From: Aldehydirespirator sp965221605
Lineage (GTDB): Bacteria > Actinomycetota > Acidimicrobiia > Acidimicrobiales > Aldehydirespiratoraceae
Assembly (NCBI GenBank): GCA_965221605.1
Contig: CBDCSK010000016.1
Coordinates: forward strand, 62,001 to 126,000
DNA length: 64,000 nt
Direction: 5' to 3'
Part shown: one piece after another, positions 56,792-64,000 of the stretch
How positions within the stretch are numbered: position 1 is the first letter of the stretch
How the letters are laid out: each line of letters opens with the position of its first letter
Position numbers and translations under genes: made by a program
The notes under the pieces: model-generated
Told to the model about the DNA's origin: nothing
Databases searched by the model: none
The model's input: only the letters and a program-made list of their open reading frames with translations

Positions 56792-57544
56792 ATGAAGCTC
56801 CAAGGCAAGGTGGCCATCGTCACCGGCTCCGGCCAGGGCGTGGGGCGGGGGATCGCGCTCGCCCTGGCTTCCGAGGGCGCCGCGGCGGTCCTCATGGGAC
56901 GCACGGGAGCCAAGGTGGAGCGAGTGGCAGCCGAGATCACCGACCGGGGAGGGGTGGCGCTGCCGATCGAGGGCGACGTCACCCGCCCAGAGGACATCGC
57001 CTCGACCCTGGCCACGACCATCGAGACGTTCGGGCAGCTCGACATCCTGGTGAACAACGCCCAGCACATCCACCGGGGCCCGCTGCTGGAGTCCTCCGAT
57101 GGCGACGCTCAGGCCTCCTGGGAGTCGGGTCCGCTGGCCACCCTGCGGTTCATGCGGGCCGCCTACCCGCACCTGAAGGGCGGAGGGGTGATCATCAACC
57201 TCGGAAGCCGGGTCGGGGTGCGTCCCGATCCAATGGGCTTCGGCGTCTACGCGGCGGCCAAGGAGGCCATCCGGGCTCTCAGCCGGACCGCAGCCATGGA
57301 GTGGGGCCCCGACGGCATCCGTGTCGTCGTCATCCTGCCCTTCGCCACCTCGCCCGAACTGGAGCGCATGCAGCGGGAGGACCCCGAGGCCTACGCCCGC
57401 ACCCGGGACGCCACCGCGCTGGGCCGGGTGGGGGATCCCGAGTCCGACATCGGCCGGGCGGTCGCCTTCCTCGCCGGACCCGACGGGGGATACATCACCG
57501 GCACGACCATCGCACTCGACGGCGGCAAGTCGTTCGTCCGCTGA
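56792..57544 (+). CDS. short-chain dehydrogenase/reductase
   Basis: A 250-residue classical SDR: GKVAIVTGSGQGVGRGIALAL, VNNAQHIHRGP (NNAG variant), GSRVGVRPD with catalytic Ser, VYAAAKEAIRAL (YxxxK) and GGYITGTTIALDGG. Start ATG at 56792 lies about 50 bases after the luciferase-like gene. Ends before operator site 4, so the two-gene unit is distinct from the P450 operon. Confidence 0.9.
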   Translation: MKLQGKVAIVTGSGQGVGRGIALALASEGAAAVLMGRTGAKVERVAAEITDRGGVALPIEGDVTRPEDIASTLATTIETFGQLDILVNNAQHIHRGPLLESSDGDAQASWESGPLATLRFMRAAYPHLKGGGVIINLGSRVGVRPDPMGFGVYAAAKEAIRALSRTAAMEWGPDGIRVVVILPFATSPELERMQREDPEAYARTRDATALGRVGDPESDIGRAVAFLAGPDGGYITGTTIALDGGKSFVR

Positions 57545-57565
57545 ACGCTCGCCCAGGCGCGGCAA

Positions 57566-57580
57566 CTATGATCATGATTC
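57566..57580. promoter_or_regulatory. ATGATCAT operator (site 4) at the P450 operon promoter
   Basis: ATGATCAT lies at 57568-57575, and TATGAT (57567-57572) is a five-of-six -10 match in the plus direction. The extended 14-mer is identical to site 3. It lies 22 bases before the first gene, which has GGGGAG as ribosome binding site. Confidence 0.7.
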
Positions 57581-57601
57581 GCCGCTAGCTGGGGAGCTGC
57601 C

Positions 57602-58021
57602 ATGGCTGACCGTCTGGAGGAGATAGCCGCCGCGGGCCGGGCCCGGCGCGAATCGGCCCAGGGCGAGAAGGCCGAGGGCCTCATGGCGGCGGTCAGAGCC
57701 ATCGATCCCAGGCTGGCGGAGTGGTCGGACTCGTTCGTGTTCGGGCAGGTATGGGCCGACTCCCACCTGAGCTTCTCCGAGCAGATGCTGGTGGCTCTCA
57801 CCGCGCTCGGTTCCACCGGGCAGGTCATGCAGCTCCGCTCCTACCTGCACGGGGCCCTTCAGGCCGGTCTGGATCCCGACAAGATCCAGGACGCGCTGGT
57901 GATGCTGGTGGTGTACTCGGGGTTCCCGAACGCGCTGACCGTGCTGGCCGAGTGGCGGTCGGTGAGGGACTCACACGAGCGGCGGGCCGCAGCAGCCAAG
58001 GAGGCCGGAGCGCATGACTGA
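57602..58021 (+). CDS. carboxymuconolactone decarboxylase-family protein
   Basis: A 139-residue CMD-fold protein without CxxC: AIDPRLAEWSDSFVFGQVWADSHLSFSEQMLVALTALGSTGQVMQLRSYLHGAL and VMLVVYSGFPNALTVL, very similar in layout to the protein at 21729. It heads the P450 operon and overlaps the P450 gene by eight bases. It could open a lactone ring or act on a keto acid formed by the P450 system. Confidence 0.87.
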   Translation: MADRLEEIAAAGRARRESAQGEKAEGLMAAVRAIDPRLAEWSDSFVFGQVWADSHLSFSEQMLVALTALGSTGQVMQLRSYLHGALQAGLDPDKIQDALVMLVVYSGFPNALTVLAEWRSVRDSHERRAAAAKEAGAHD

Positions 58022-59240
58022 CATCGCCGATGCGCCCGTGCACGCCGATACCGAAGCGGCCGCTCCCTACCCGATACCGCGAGACTCGAAGCTCGACCCG
58101 CCACCGGCTCTGGGCCGCTGGCGGGCGCGGCGGCCGCTGCATCGGATAAAGCTGTGGGACGGCCGCGAGGCGTGGGCCATCGTGGGCTACGAGGAGGTGC
58201 GGGAGGTCCTCAAGAACCACGAGACGTTCGTGTCCTCGCCCCTGGCGCCCGGATACCCGACGTTGGGGGAGGCCGACGCGGCCACCAAGAAGTCTCTGCT
58301 GCTCACGATGATCGATCCGCCGCTGCACACCCAGCACCGCGGCGCGGTGCTGCGGGAGTTCACGGTCAAGGCCATCGAGTCGCTGCGCCCCGACGCCGAG
58401 GCGATCGTGGATGACCTGATCGACGCGATGGCGGCCATGGACCCGCCCGTCGACCTGATCGAGGTGCTGGGCGCGCCGGTGCCGGCCCGATTCACCTGCC
58501 GCCTGCTGGGCGTCCCCTACTCCGACGCTGAGTTCTTCCAGGAGCGGCTAACCGTCCGGTTCTCGCCGAACTCCCCGGCCGCCTCGGTGTACGGAGCCGA
58601 GGACGGCCTGCGGAGCTACTTCGCCGAGCTTGTCGAGGACCGCCTCACCCAGCCCCGCGACGACCTGAGTTCACGGCTGGTGAGCGACCATGTCCGCACC
58701 GGCCAGATCAGTCCCGAGGAGGCCGCCACGATCCTGCACGTGCTGCTGATCGGAGGATTCGATACCACCAAGCAGATGATCGCGCTGGGAACTCTCACCC
58801 TTATGGAGCACCCCGACCAGCTCGCAAAGCTCAAGGCTGACCCATCGGGGTGGCGCAACGCGGTGGAGGAGTTGCTGCGGTACATCACGCTGATCCAGAG
58901 CGAGCGGCGAGCCTGCACGGCCGACACCGTCGTCGGCGGTCAGCAGATCCAGGCCGGCGAGGGAGTGCTCGTCCTGCTGAACTCGGCCAACCGCGACGCC
59001 TCGGTGTTCGATTCGGCCGACACCTTCGACCTGGAGCGCAACGCCGTGCGACATCTCGCCTTCGGCAGCGGCATCCACCAGTGCTTGGGCCAGGCTGTGG
59101 CCCGGATGCTGCTTCAGCTCACCTACCCCGGGCTGTTCGACCGTTTCGAGCGCTTGCGGCTGGCCGTGCCGTTCGACGCTCTCAGCTTCCGCGAGAGCAG
59201 CTCGCTCTTCGGCGTGGACGAGCTGCCGGTGGAGTGGTGA
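58014..59240 (+). CDS. cytochrome P450
   Basis: A 408-residue class I bacterial P450. ExxR is in EELLRYITLIQSERRA, the oxygen-binding I-helix reads LLIGGFDTTKQMI, and the heme loop is FGSGIHQCLGQAVARMLL with the axial Cys. It needs an iron-sulfur partner; a [3Fe-4S] ferredoxin is encoded two genes downstream. It likely hydroxylates the island substrate at an unactivated carbon. Confidence 0.96.
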   Translation: MTDIADAPVHADTEAAAPYPIPRDSKLDPPPALGRWRARRPLHRIKLWDGREAWAIVGYEEVREVLKNHETFVSSPLAPGYPTLGEADAATKKSLLLTMIDPPLHTQHRGAVLREFTVKAIESLRPDAEAIVDDLIDAMAAMDPPVDLIEVLGAPVPARFTCRLLGVPYSDAEFFQERLTVRFSPNSPAASVYGAEDGLRSYFAELVEDRLTQPRDDLSSRLVSDHVRTGQISPEEAATILHVLLIGGFDTTKQMIALGTLTLMEHPDQLAKLKADPSGWRNAVEELLRYITLIQSERRACTADTVVGGQQIQAGEGVLVLLNSANRDASVFDSADTFDLERNAVRHLAFGSGIHQCLGQAVARMLLQLTYPGLFDRFERLRLAVPFDALSFRESSSLFGVDELPVEW

Positions 59241-59294
59241 CGGGCGACCTGCCGGTGAGCGCGCCGTGCCGCGGTTGAGAGGGACCGGCCGGCG

Positions 59295-60056
59295 ATGACT
59301 GCCCTCGACGGCACGACCGCGATCGTCACCGGTGGAGCCAGCGGCATCGGTCGGGCCATCTGCGGCCGGTTCGCGGACGAGGGAGCCGCGGTGGCTGTGG
59401 TCGACATCGACGAATCCGGAGCCGATGCGACGGCTGGAGCCATCGCAGACGCGGGAGGGCGAGCCATAGCGGTGACGACCGACCTGCGGGTGCCCGACGA
59501 CATCGCGGCGGCCGTGGCCCGGGTCGGAGACGAGTTCGGATCGATCGACGTCCTGGTCAACAACGCCGGAGTCATGGACGCGCTGCGGCCTCCGCTTAGT
59601 GTCTCGCTGCCCCAGTGGGAGCTGGCCTTCGCGGTCAACGTCACCGCGCCGTTCCTGCTGTGCCAGGCCGTCCTGCCCGGCATGATCGCCAACGGCGCCG
59701 GAGCCATCGTCAACATCGCCTCCATCGCGGGATTGAGCGGTGGCCGGGCGGGAACGGCCTACACCGCCAGCAAGCACGCCCTCGTGGGCCTCACCCGCAG
59801 CATCGCCTTCACCCATGTCGAGGACGGCATCCGCTGCAACGCCATCTGTCCCGGCGGCGTGGCCACCGGCATCGCGGATCGCGACGATCCACGGGATCCC
59901 TTCGGGGCCGAGCGGTACCGGCTGGCCCACGCCACCAAGCCCCGCCACGGCGAACCCGACGAGATCGCATCGGTGGCGGCGTTCCTGGCGTCGGATCGGG
60001 CCAGCTTCGTGAACGGCGCGATAGTGCCGGTCGACGCCGGCTGGACCGCGGCCTAG
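59295..60056 (+). CDS. short-chain dehydrogenase/reductase
   Basis: A 253-residue SDR: TAIVTGGASGIGRAICGRF, VVDIDESGADATAG (NAD), VNNAGVMDALRPP, the IASIAGLSGGRAGTAYTASKHALVG catalytic segment and ASFVNGAIVPVDAGW. It sits between P450 and ferredoxin genes, where it would oxidise the alcohol produced by the P450. Confidence 0.92.
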   Translation: MTALDGTTAIVTGGASGIGRAICGRFADEGAAVAVVDIDESGADATAGAIADAGGRAIAVTTDLRVPDDIAAAVARVGDEFGSIDVLVNNAGVMDALRPPLSVSLPQWELAFAVNVTAPFLLCQAVLPGMIANGAGAIVNIASIAGLSGGRAGTAYTASKHALVGLTRSIAFTHVEDGIRCNAICPGGVATGIADRDDPRDPFGAERYRLAHATKPRHGEPDEIASVAAFLASDRASFVNGAIVPVDAGWTAA

Positions 60057-60069
60057 CAGGAGGACGACG

Positions 60070-60267
60070 ATGAAGCTGACCGTGGACCGCAAGGCCTGCA
60101 CCGGCGCCGGCAACTGCGTGCGGCTCGCACCCGACTGGTTCGACCAGGACGACGACGAGGGCCTGGTGGTGCTGCTGGGCGACGCGCCACCCGACGGTTT
60201 GGGGCCGCTGATGCGAGACGTCGTGGACGCATGCCCGACGGGTGCCATCCGGGTCGAGAGCAGCTGA
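60070..60267 (+). CDS. [3Fe-4S] ferredoxin
   Basis: A 65-residue ferredoxin: RKACTGAGNCVRLAPDWFDQDDDEG and VVDACPTGAIRV. The motif C-x2-G-x2-C followed by CP has a non-Cys residue at the second ligand position, which is the [3Fe-4S] pattern of P450 redox partners. The gene follows an AGGAGG and lies in the same transcript as the P450. Confidence 0.93.
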   Translation: MKLTVDRKACTGAGNCVRLAPDWFDQDDDEGLVVLLGDAPPDGLGPLMRDVVDACPTGAIRVESS

Positions 60268-60275
60268 GCCGGCCC

Positions 60276-61175
60276 GTGCGGCTCGACCTGTCCGCCGTTC
60301 CCGACGACGTGGTTCGACGCTTCGGCCTCGACCGCCTGCCCGTCGACCGCGAGCAGCGGGCCGCAGCGGACCTGCTGCGTCTCGACGGCAAGCGGGCGAT
60401 CGTCACCGGAGGCGGAGGTGACGGCCTGGGCGCGGCCATCTGCGCCCGGCTGGCCGAGCAGGGCGCCGATGTGGCCGTGCTCGACATTTCATCCGAGGCC
60501 GCCGGGGCGACGGTCACCTCGATACAGGACCGCTGGAGCGTCCGGGCCGAGCCGTTGCTGGTCGATGTGGGCGACGAGACGCAGGTCCGAACTGCGATTG
60601 ACGGGCTGGCCGAGCGTTGGGGCAGGATCGACATCCTCGTCAACAACGCGGGCGGGTCCGGCTCGGTGGACGCCCGAGGCCGGCGCATCCCCCACCACGG
60701 GCCGTTCGAAGAGATGGCCTACGACGATCTGCAGGGCGTCGTGCGGGTCAACCTCGTCGGGACCCTGCTCGTAACCCGAGCGGTGTTGCCCCACATGATC
60801 TCGGCGGGAGCCGGTCGGATCGTGAACATCGCCTCGGAGGGTGGCAAGACCGCGGTCGCCAACCTGACCACCTACAACGCCTGCAAGGCCGGGATGATCG
60901 GCTTCACCCGGAGCCTGGCCGCGGAGACCGGACCGCAGGGCGTTACCGTCGTGGGCGTGTGCCCGGGGATAATGGTCTCGGACCGCACGGTGGCAGCTCT
61001 GTCCGACCCGCAGGTCCCGGGTTTCGCTGCCCTCGACGATGCTTTCGCCCGCGTGAGTCTGGGCCGGGGCACGGTCGTCGACGAGGTGGCCGGGGTGGTC
61101 GCGTTCCTGGCCTCGGAGGCAGGGAGCTTCATCCACGGCACATCGCTCAGCCTCGGCGGGGGAATGGCCGACTGA
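60276..61175 (+). CDS. short-chain dehydrogenase/reductase
   Basis: A 299-residue SDR with a 35-residue N-terminal extension (VRLDLSAVPDDVVRRFGLDR in start part) before KRAIVTGGGGDGLGAAICARL. VNNAGGSGSVDARG, NIASEGGKTAVANLTTYNACKAG (YxxxK) and GSFIHGTSLSLGGG follow. The GTG start lies nine bases after the ferredoxin stop; an in-frame ATG upstream inside the ferredoxin gene is less likely. Confidence 0.9.
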   Translation: MRLDLSAVPDDVVRRFGLDRLPVDREQRAAADLLRLDGKRAIVTGGGGDGLGAAICARLAEQGADVAVLDISSEAAGATVTSIQDRWSVRAEPLLVDVGDETQVRTAIDGLAERWGRIDILVNNAGGSGSVDARGRRIPHHGPFEEMAYDDLQGVVRVNLVGTLLVTRAVLPHMISAGAGRIVNIASEGGKTAVANLTTYNACKAGMIGFTRSLAAETGPQGVTVVGVCPGIMVSDRTVAALSDPQVPGFAALDDAFARVSLGRGTVVDEVAGVVAFLASEAGSFIHGTSLSLGGGMAD

Positions 61176-61204
61176 CGGCGGCTGATGGCGAGAGGAGTCC
61201 CACG

Positions 61205-61948
61205 TTGAGCATGCGCCCCAGAGTGTGCGTCGTCACCGGCGCCGCGGCCGGGCTGGGCCGGGCCATGGCCGACCGGTTCGCCTCCGAGGGGGCCGCGGTC
61301 GTGCTGGTCGACCGGGACGCCGACCGGCTGGCAGGCGCGGTGGCAGCCATCGCCGGGGCCGGGGGCCAGGCCGACGGTCGGGTGGCCGACGTCTCCGACC
61401 AGCATCAGGTGGAGGAGACCGCCCGGTGGCTCGAGTCCGTCCACGGCCGGGTCGACGTGCTGGTCAACAACGCCGGGGTGGCACTGCGCGAGGGCAGCGT
61501 GGCCGACATGAGCCGCAAGGCCTGGGATCTGACCCTGGCCGTCAACCTGACCGGTCCGTTCCTTGTGAGCCGCTGCCTGGTTCCGCTGATGCCCACCGGC
61601 TCGGTGATCGTGAACGTCGCCACCAACGCCGCCCACCGGGCGGTGCCAGGCAGTGACGCCTACGTGGCCTCCAAAGCCGGGGTCGTGGGGCTGACCAAGG
61701 CCATGGCGGTGTCGCTCGCGGACCGGGGCATAAGGGTCAACGCAGTGTCCCCGGGCGTCACGGCCACTGAGGAGGTGCTCAGCCGCCTGGACGATCCCAG
61801 GGTGCGGGCCATGATCGACCGGGCGCCGCCCCTCAGCGACTACGGCAGCCCCGAGGAGTTGGCCGCGGTGGTCAGCTTCCTCTGCAGCGACGAGGCCCGG
61901 TACGTGAACGGGGCGGTGCTCGCGGTCGACGGCGGAGCCACGGCTTGA
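61205..61948 (+). CDS. short-chain dehydrogenase/reductase
   Basis: A 247-residue SDR: VCVVTGAAAGLGRAMADRF, VLVDRDADRLAGAVAA, VNNAGVALREGSVADM, NVATNAAHRAVPGSDAYVASKAG and ARYVNGAVLAVDGGA. TTG 61205 is preceded by GAGAGGAG at good spacing; ATG 61211 would be only two residues shorter. Its TGA overlaps the ligase TTG by four bases. Confidence 0.9.
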   Translation: MSMRPRVCVVTGAAAGLGRAMADRFASEGAAVVLVDRDADRLAGAVAAIAGAGGQADGRVADVSDQHQVEETARWLESVHGRVDVLVNNAGVALREGSVADMSRKAWDLTLAVNLTGPFLVSRCLVPLMPTGSVIVNVATNAAHRAVPGSDAYVASKAGVVGLTKAMAVSLADRGIRVNAVSPGVTATEEVLSRLDDPRVRAMIDRAPPLSDYGSPEELAAVVSFLCSDEARYVNGAVLAVDGGATA

Positions 61949-63480
61949 CGCTGACAGCCGCGGACGTCTCGGTCGTCGGCGACATCGCGGCCGCCAACGC
62001 GCGCCGGCACCCTCATGCGGAGGCGGTGGTCGACGGCGAGCGCCGTCTCAGCTGGAAGGCGCTGCACGGCAGGGTGATGAGGCTGGCCAACGCCCTGAGC
62101 GCCGGACTTGAGGTCGAGGCGGGACAGAGGGCGTCGATGCTGTCCCACAACTGCCTCGAGTACTACGAGTTCTTCCACGCGACAGCAGCCGCGGGGGTTG
62201 TGGCCGCACCGCTCAACCAGAGACTCGCGCCGGGCGAGCTGGCCGCCATCGTCGAGTTGGTCGACCCGCGGGTGATCCTGTGCGACGCCGACCATGCCGA
62301 GCTGGCCGCCGAGTTGGCCGCGCCGGCCTCGTGCCCGGTGGTGCGAATTGGCGGCGACGATCCGCTCGGCTACGACCCTCTGCTGGCTTCGGCCAGCCCT
62401 GCCGGCACCGGTTGGCGTCCCGACCCCGAGTCGGCCGCCACCATCTGCTTCACCGGAGGCACCACCGGGGTTCCCAAGGGCGTGATGATCCCTCACCGGT
62501 CGCTGGCCGCCTGCGGGCCCCGCACGATGCTGTACCAGGGCCTGACGGGCTTCGACCGCCACCTCTTCGTGCGGCCGATGGCGATGGCTCCCGGTCACCG
62601 GATGGCGGCCCAGCACGGCTTCTCGTCGGGCACCACCATCATCGCCCCCCGCTTCGAGCCCGGCCTCTTCCGCCGGCTGGCCGAGCAGGAGGGGGCGACG
62701 ACCAGCCTGCTGACGCCCACCATGTTCCAGATGCTCCTGGCCGAGCCGGCCCCGGAGCACGAACTTGCGACGCTGCGGACCGTCGCCTACGGCGGCGCCC
62801 CGTCCACACCCGATCTGATCTCGCGGGCGATGGAGGCGTTCCCCCATGTCGGGCTGCACCACGTGTACGGCGGGACCGAGGTGGCGGTAGCACTCCACCT
62901 GGGGCCGGCCGAGCACCGGGCCGGCCTGCTCGATTCGGTGGGCCGGGAGGTTCCCGGAGTGGAGGTGCGCCTGGTCGACGAGGCCGGGCAACAGGTTCCC
63001 GACGGCGAAACGGGCGAGATCATCGTGCGAAGCAACGAGCTCTTCAGCGGGTACTGGCGAGACCCCGAGACCACCGCAGCCACCCTCCGCGACGGCTTCT
63101 GCTGGACCGGCGACCTGGGCGACCGGAACGAGCAGGGCTACGTGCGGGTGGTGGGCCGCAGCAAGGACGTGGTCATCAGCGGGGGCTTCAACGTCTACCC
63201 GATCGAGGTGGAGAACGTGCTGACCGGGCATCCGGCGGTGAGCGAGGCCGCGGTGATCGGGCTCCCTCACGAGCGGTGGGGCGAGGCCGTGCACGCGGTC
63301 GTGGTGGCCAGGCCGGGCGCGGAGACTTCGGAGTCCGAGCTGACCGCCTACTGCTCCGGCCGGATCGCGTCCTACAAGACCCCGAAGTCGATCGAGTTCG
63401 CCGAGGCCCTGCCCCGCACAACGGTCGGAAAGATCGACAAGGTCTCCCTTCGGGCCGAACGCCTCGACGAGGGGCCCTGA
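61945..63480 (+). CDS. AMP-forming acyl-CoA synthetase
   Basis: A 511-residue ANL ligase: ICFTGGTTGVPKGVMIPH P-loop, HHVYGGTEVAVALHL, FCWTGDLGDRNEQGYVRVVGRSKDVVISGGFNVYPIEVE in sections, and PRTTVGKIDKVSLR with the catalytic Lys. It is the last gene of the operon starting at 57602 and would activate the acid produced by the oxidation steps for beta-oxidation-like degradation. Start TTG. Confidence 0.93.
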   Translation: MTLTAADVSVVGDIAAANARRHPHAEAVVDGERRLSWKALHGRVMRLANALSAGLEVEAGQRASMLSHNCLEYYEFFHATAAAGVVAAPLNQRLAPGELAAIVELVDPRVILCDADHAELAAELAAPASCPVVRIGGDDPLGYDPLLASASPAGTGWRPDPESAATICFTGGTTGVPKGVMIPHRSLAACGPRTMLYQGLTGFDRHLFVRPMAMAPGHRMAAQHGFSSGTTIIAPRFEPGLFRRLAEQEGATTSLLTPTMFQMLLAEPAPEHELATLRTVAYGGAPSTPDLISRAMEAFPHVGLHHVYGGTEVAVALHLGPAEHRAGLLDSVGREVPGVEVRLVDEAGQQVPDGETGEIIVRSNELFSGYWRDPETTAATLRDGFCWTGDLGDRNEQGYVRVVGRSKDVVISGGFNVYPIEVENVLTGHPAVSEAAVIGLPHERWGEAVHAVVVARPGAETSESELTAYCSGRIASYKTPKSIEFAEALPRTTVGKIDKVSLRAERLDEGP

Positions 63481-63541
63481 GCAGCCCTATGTCAAGCTCG
63501 CCTCAAATCTGTAGAGACTTCCTCCTATGTGACGGGTTTCG

Positions 63542-64000
63542 CTACATATTTGAGTCGAGCAGGTTCCGGTCGGCCGGGTTCATGGCCACGGCCTCCACCT
63601 CGGCGATCCGCTCGACGAACCGCCACCTGCCGTCGGGATCCCTCACCAGCTGGTCGAGGTAGCGGCCGAAGGCCCGCACGAAGGGGGCGCCATCGTCGCC
63701 CGCGTCCAGGCGGGTGAAGTAGCTGCGAGCCGTCGCCCGATCGCCGTCAATGGCGATCACCGGCTCGAACAGCAGGTGCTTGTGCCAGAGGTGCGGGGCC
63801 CGGCTGTGGGCGGCGATGAAGGAGGCCAGGTCGTCGTAGCCCTCGAAGCGCCTGCTCGGCATGGTGCCCACCCGGTAGCGCACGTCGAAGGCCCCGCCGG
63901 CCGTGAAGCAGTCGAGCCAGTCCTCCTCGAGGCCGTAGTCGATGCTGTGGCCGTAGCGGTACAGGGTGTCCAGGACGGCCCGCTCGGCCATCAGCTGGGC
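63542..64000 (-). CDS. SnoaL-like protein, 5' end at or beyond the window edge
   Basis: At least 149 residues of a SnoaL_4-type protein: ERAVLDTLYRYGHSIDYGLEEDWLDCFTAGGAFDVRYRVG, HLWHKHLLFEPVIAIDGDRATARSYFTRL and RAFGRYLDQLVRDPDGRWRFVERIAEV. The frame is still open at the edge (AQLMAERAV), so the ATG at 63991 may be internal. It is similar in layout to the SnoaL-like protein at 34071 and belongs to the same kind of catabolic function. Confidence 0.8.
   Translation of the reverse strand, partial: AQLMAERAVLDTLYRYGHSIDYGLEEDWLDCFTAGGAFDVRYRVGTMPSRRFEGYDDLASFIAAHSRAPHLWHKHLLFEPVIAIDGDRATARSYFTRLDAGDDGAPFVRAFGRYLDQLVRDPDGRWRFVERIAEVEAVAMNPADRNLLDSNM

Noticed and set aside
58671..60248. Long antisense frame opposite the P450 and SDR genes
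   Set aside because: Third-position GC shadow of two certain genes; no ribosome binding site or domain.

Overview
The window is high-GC bacterial chromosome, densely packed with genes on both strands. GTG and TTG starts are common, 4-bp ATGA/GTGA/TTGA overlaps are frequent, and several genes look leaderless. The left edge carries pgk-tpiA-secG, a normal actinobacterial order. F420/luciferase-type oxidoreductases, many SDR and acyl-CoA enzymes and an FCD-type GntR style also fit an actinobacterium; class Acidimicrobiia is my best guess, but this is inference from gene content and not a phylogeny. No stretch longer than about 300 bases lacks a feature.

Region 1 (1-4195): glycolysis and secretion genes, a Phd/PIN toxin-antitoxin pair beside a 5'-truncated methyltransferase, a DUF3467-like pair, a small CDF-type transporter and tRNA-Leu(GAG). 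Region 2 (4300-13087): one tightly coupled acyl-CoA operon (acyl-CoA dehydrogenase, two crotonases, two AMP-forming ligases, VOC, two unknown proteins, GntR) with a TGTATACA palindrome at its promoter. Region 3 (13182-15193): Fur-family regulator, inverted repeat, ZnuA-like lipoprotein with an expanded His/Asp-rich loop, and a rhodanese remnant. Region 4 (15279-17506): cupin, PhyH dioxygenase, DUF4242 and an AhpD/CMD-family gene that is interrupted by an in-frame TGA exactly at the second Cys of CxxC and followed by a bacterial SECIS-like hairpin: a probable selenoprotein. Region 5 (17585-20370): ParDE and VapBC modules, truncated gene pieces, ABM and PNPOx-like proteins.

Region 6 (20468-49715 and 53187-63480) is a large catabolic island: an aldehyde-oxidase-type molybdenum hydroxylase, aminotransferase, two MmgE/PrpD proteins, sulfotransferase plus metallo-beta-lactamase sulfatase-like protein, seven or more SDRs, two acyl-CoA dehydrogenases, a FadR-type regulator, APH-like kinase and DUF7065-like protein, a complete Opp/Dpp-type importer with a permease-ATPase fusion, an amidohydrolase, alcohol dehydrogenase, luciferase-like monooxygenase, and a P450-ferredoxin-SDR-acyl-CoA ligase operon. 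Four of its promoters carry the exact palindrome ATGATCAT and a fifth carries GTGATCAT, always intergenic and over the presumed -10 element. This suggests one regulon with a common inducer. The substrate cannot be read from sequence; hydrophobic ring compounds (terpenoid, steroid or aromatic) would fit the enzymes.

Region 7 (50664-53065), inside the island, is a short insertion zone. An intact IS630 element with recognisable inverted repeats and TA target duplication has split a 69-residue gene, next to a partly duplicated two-gene module encoding a membrane protein and a small basic protein.
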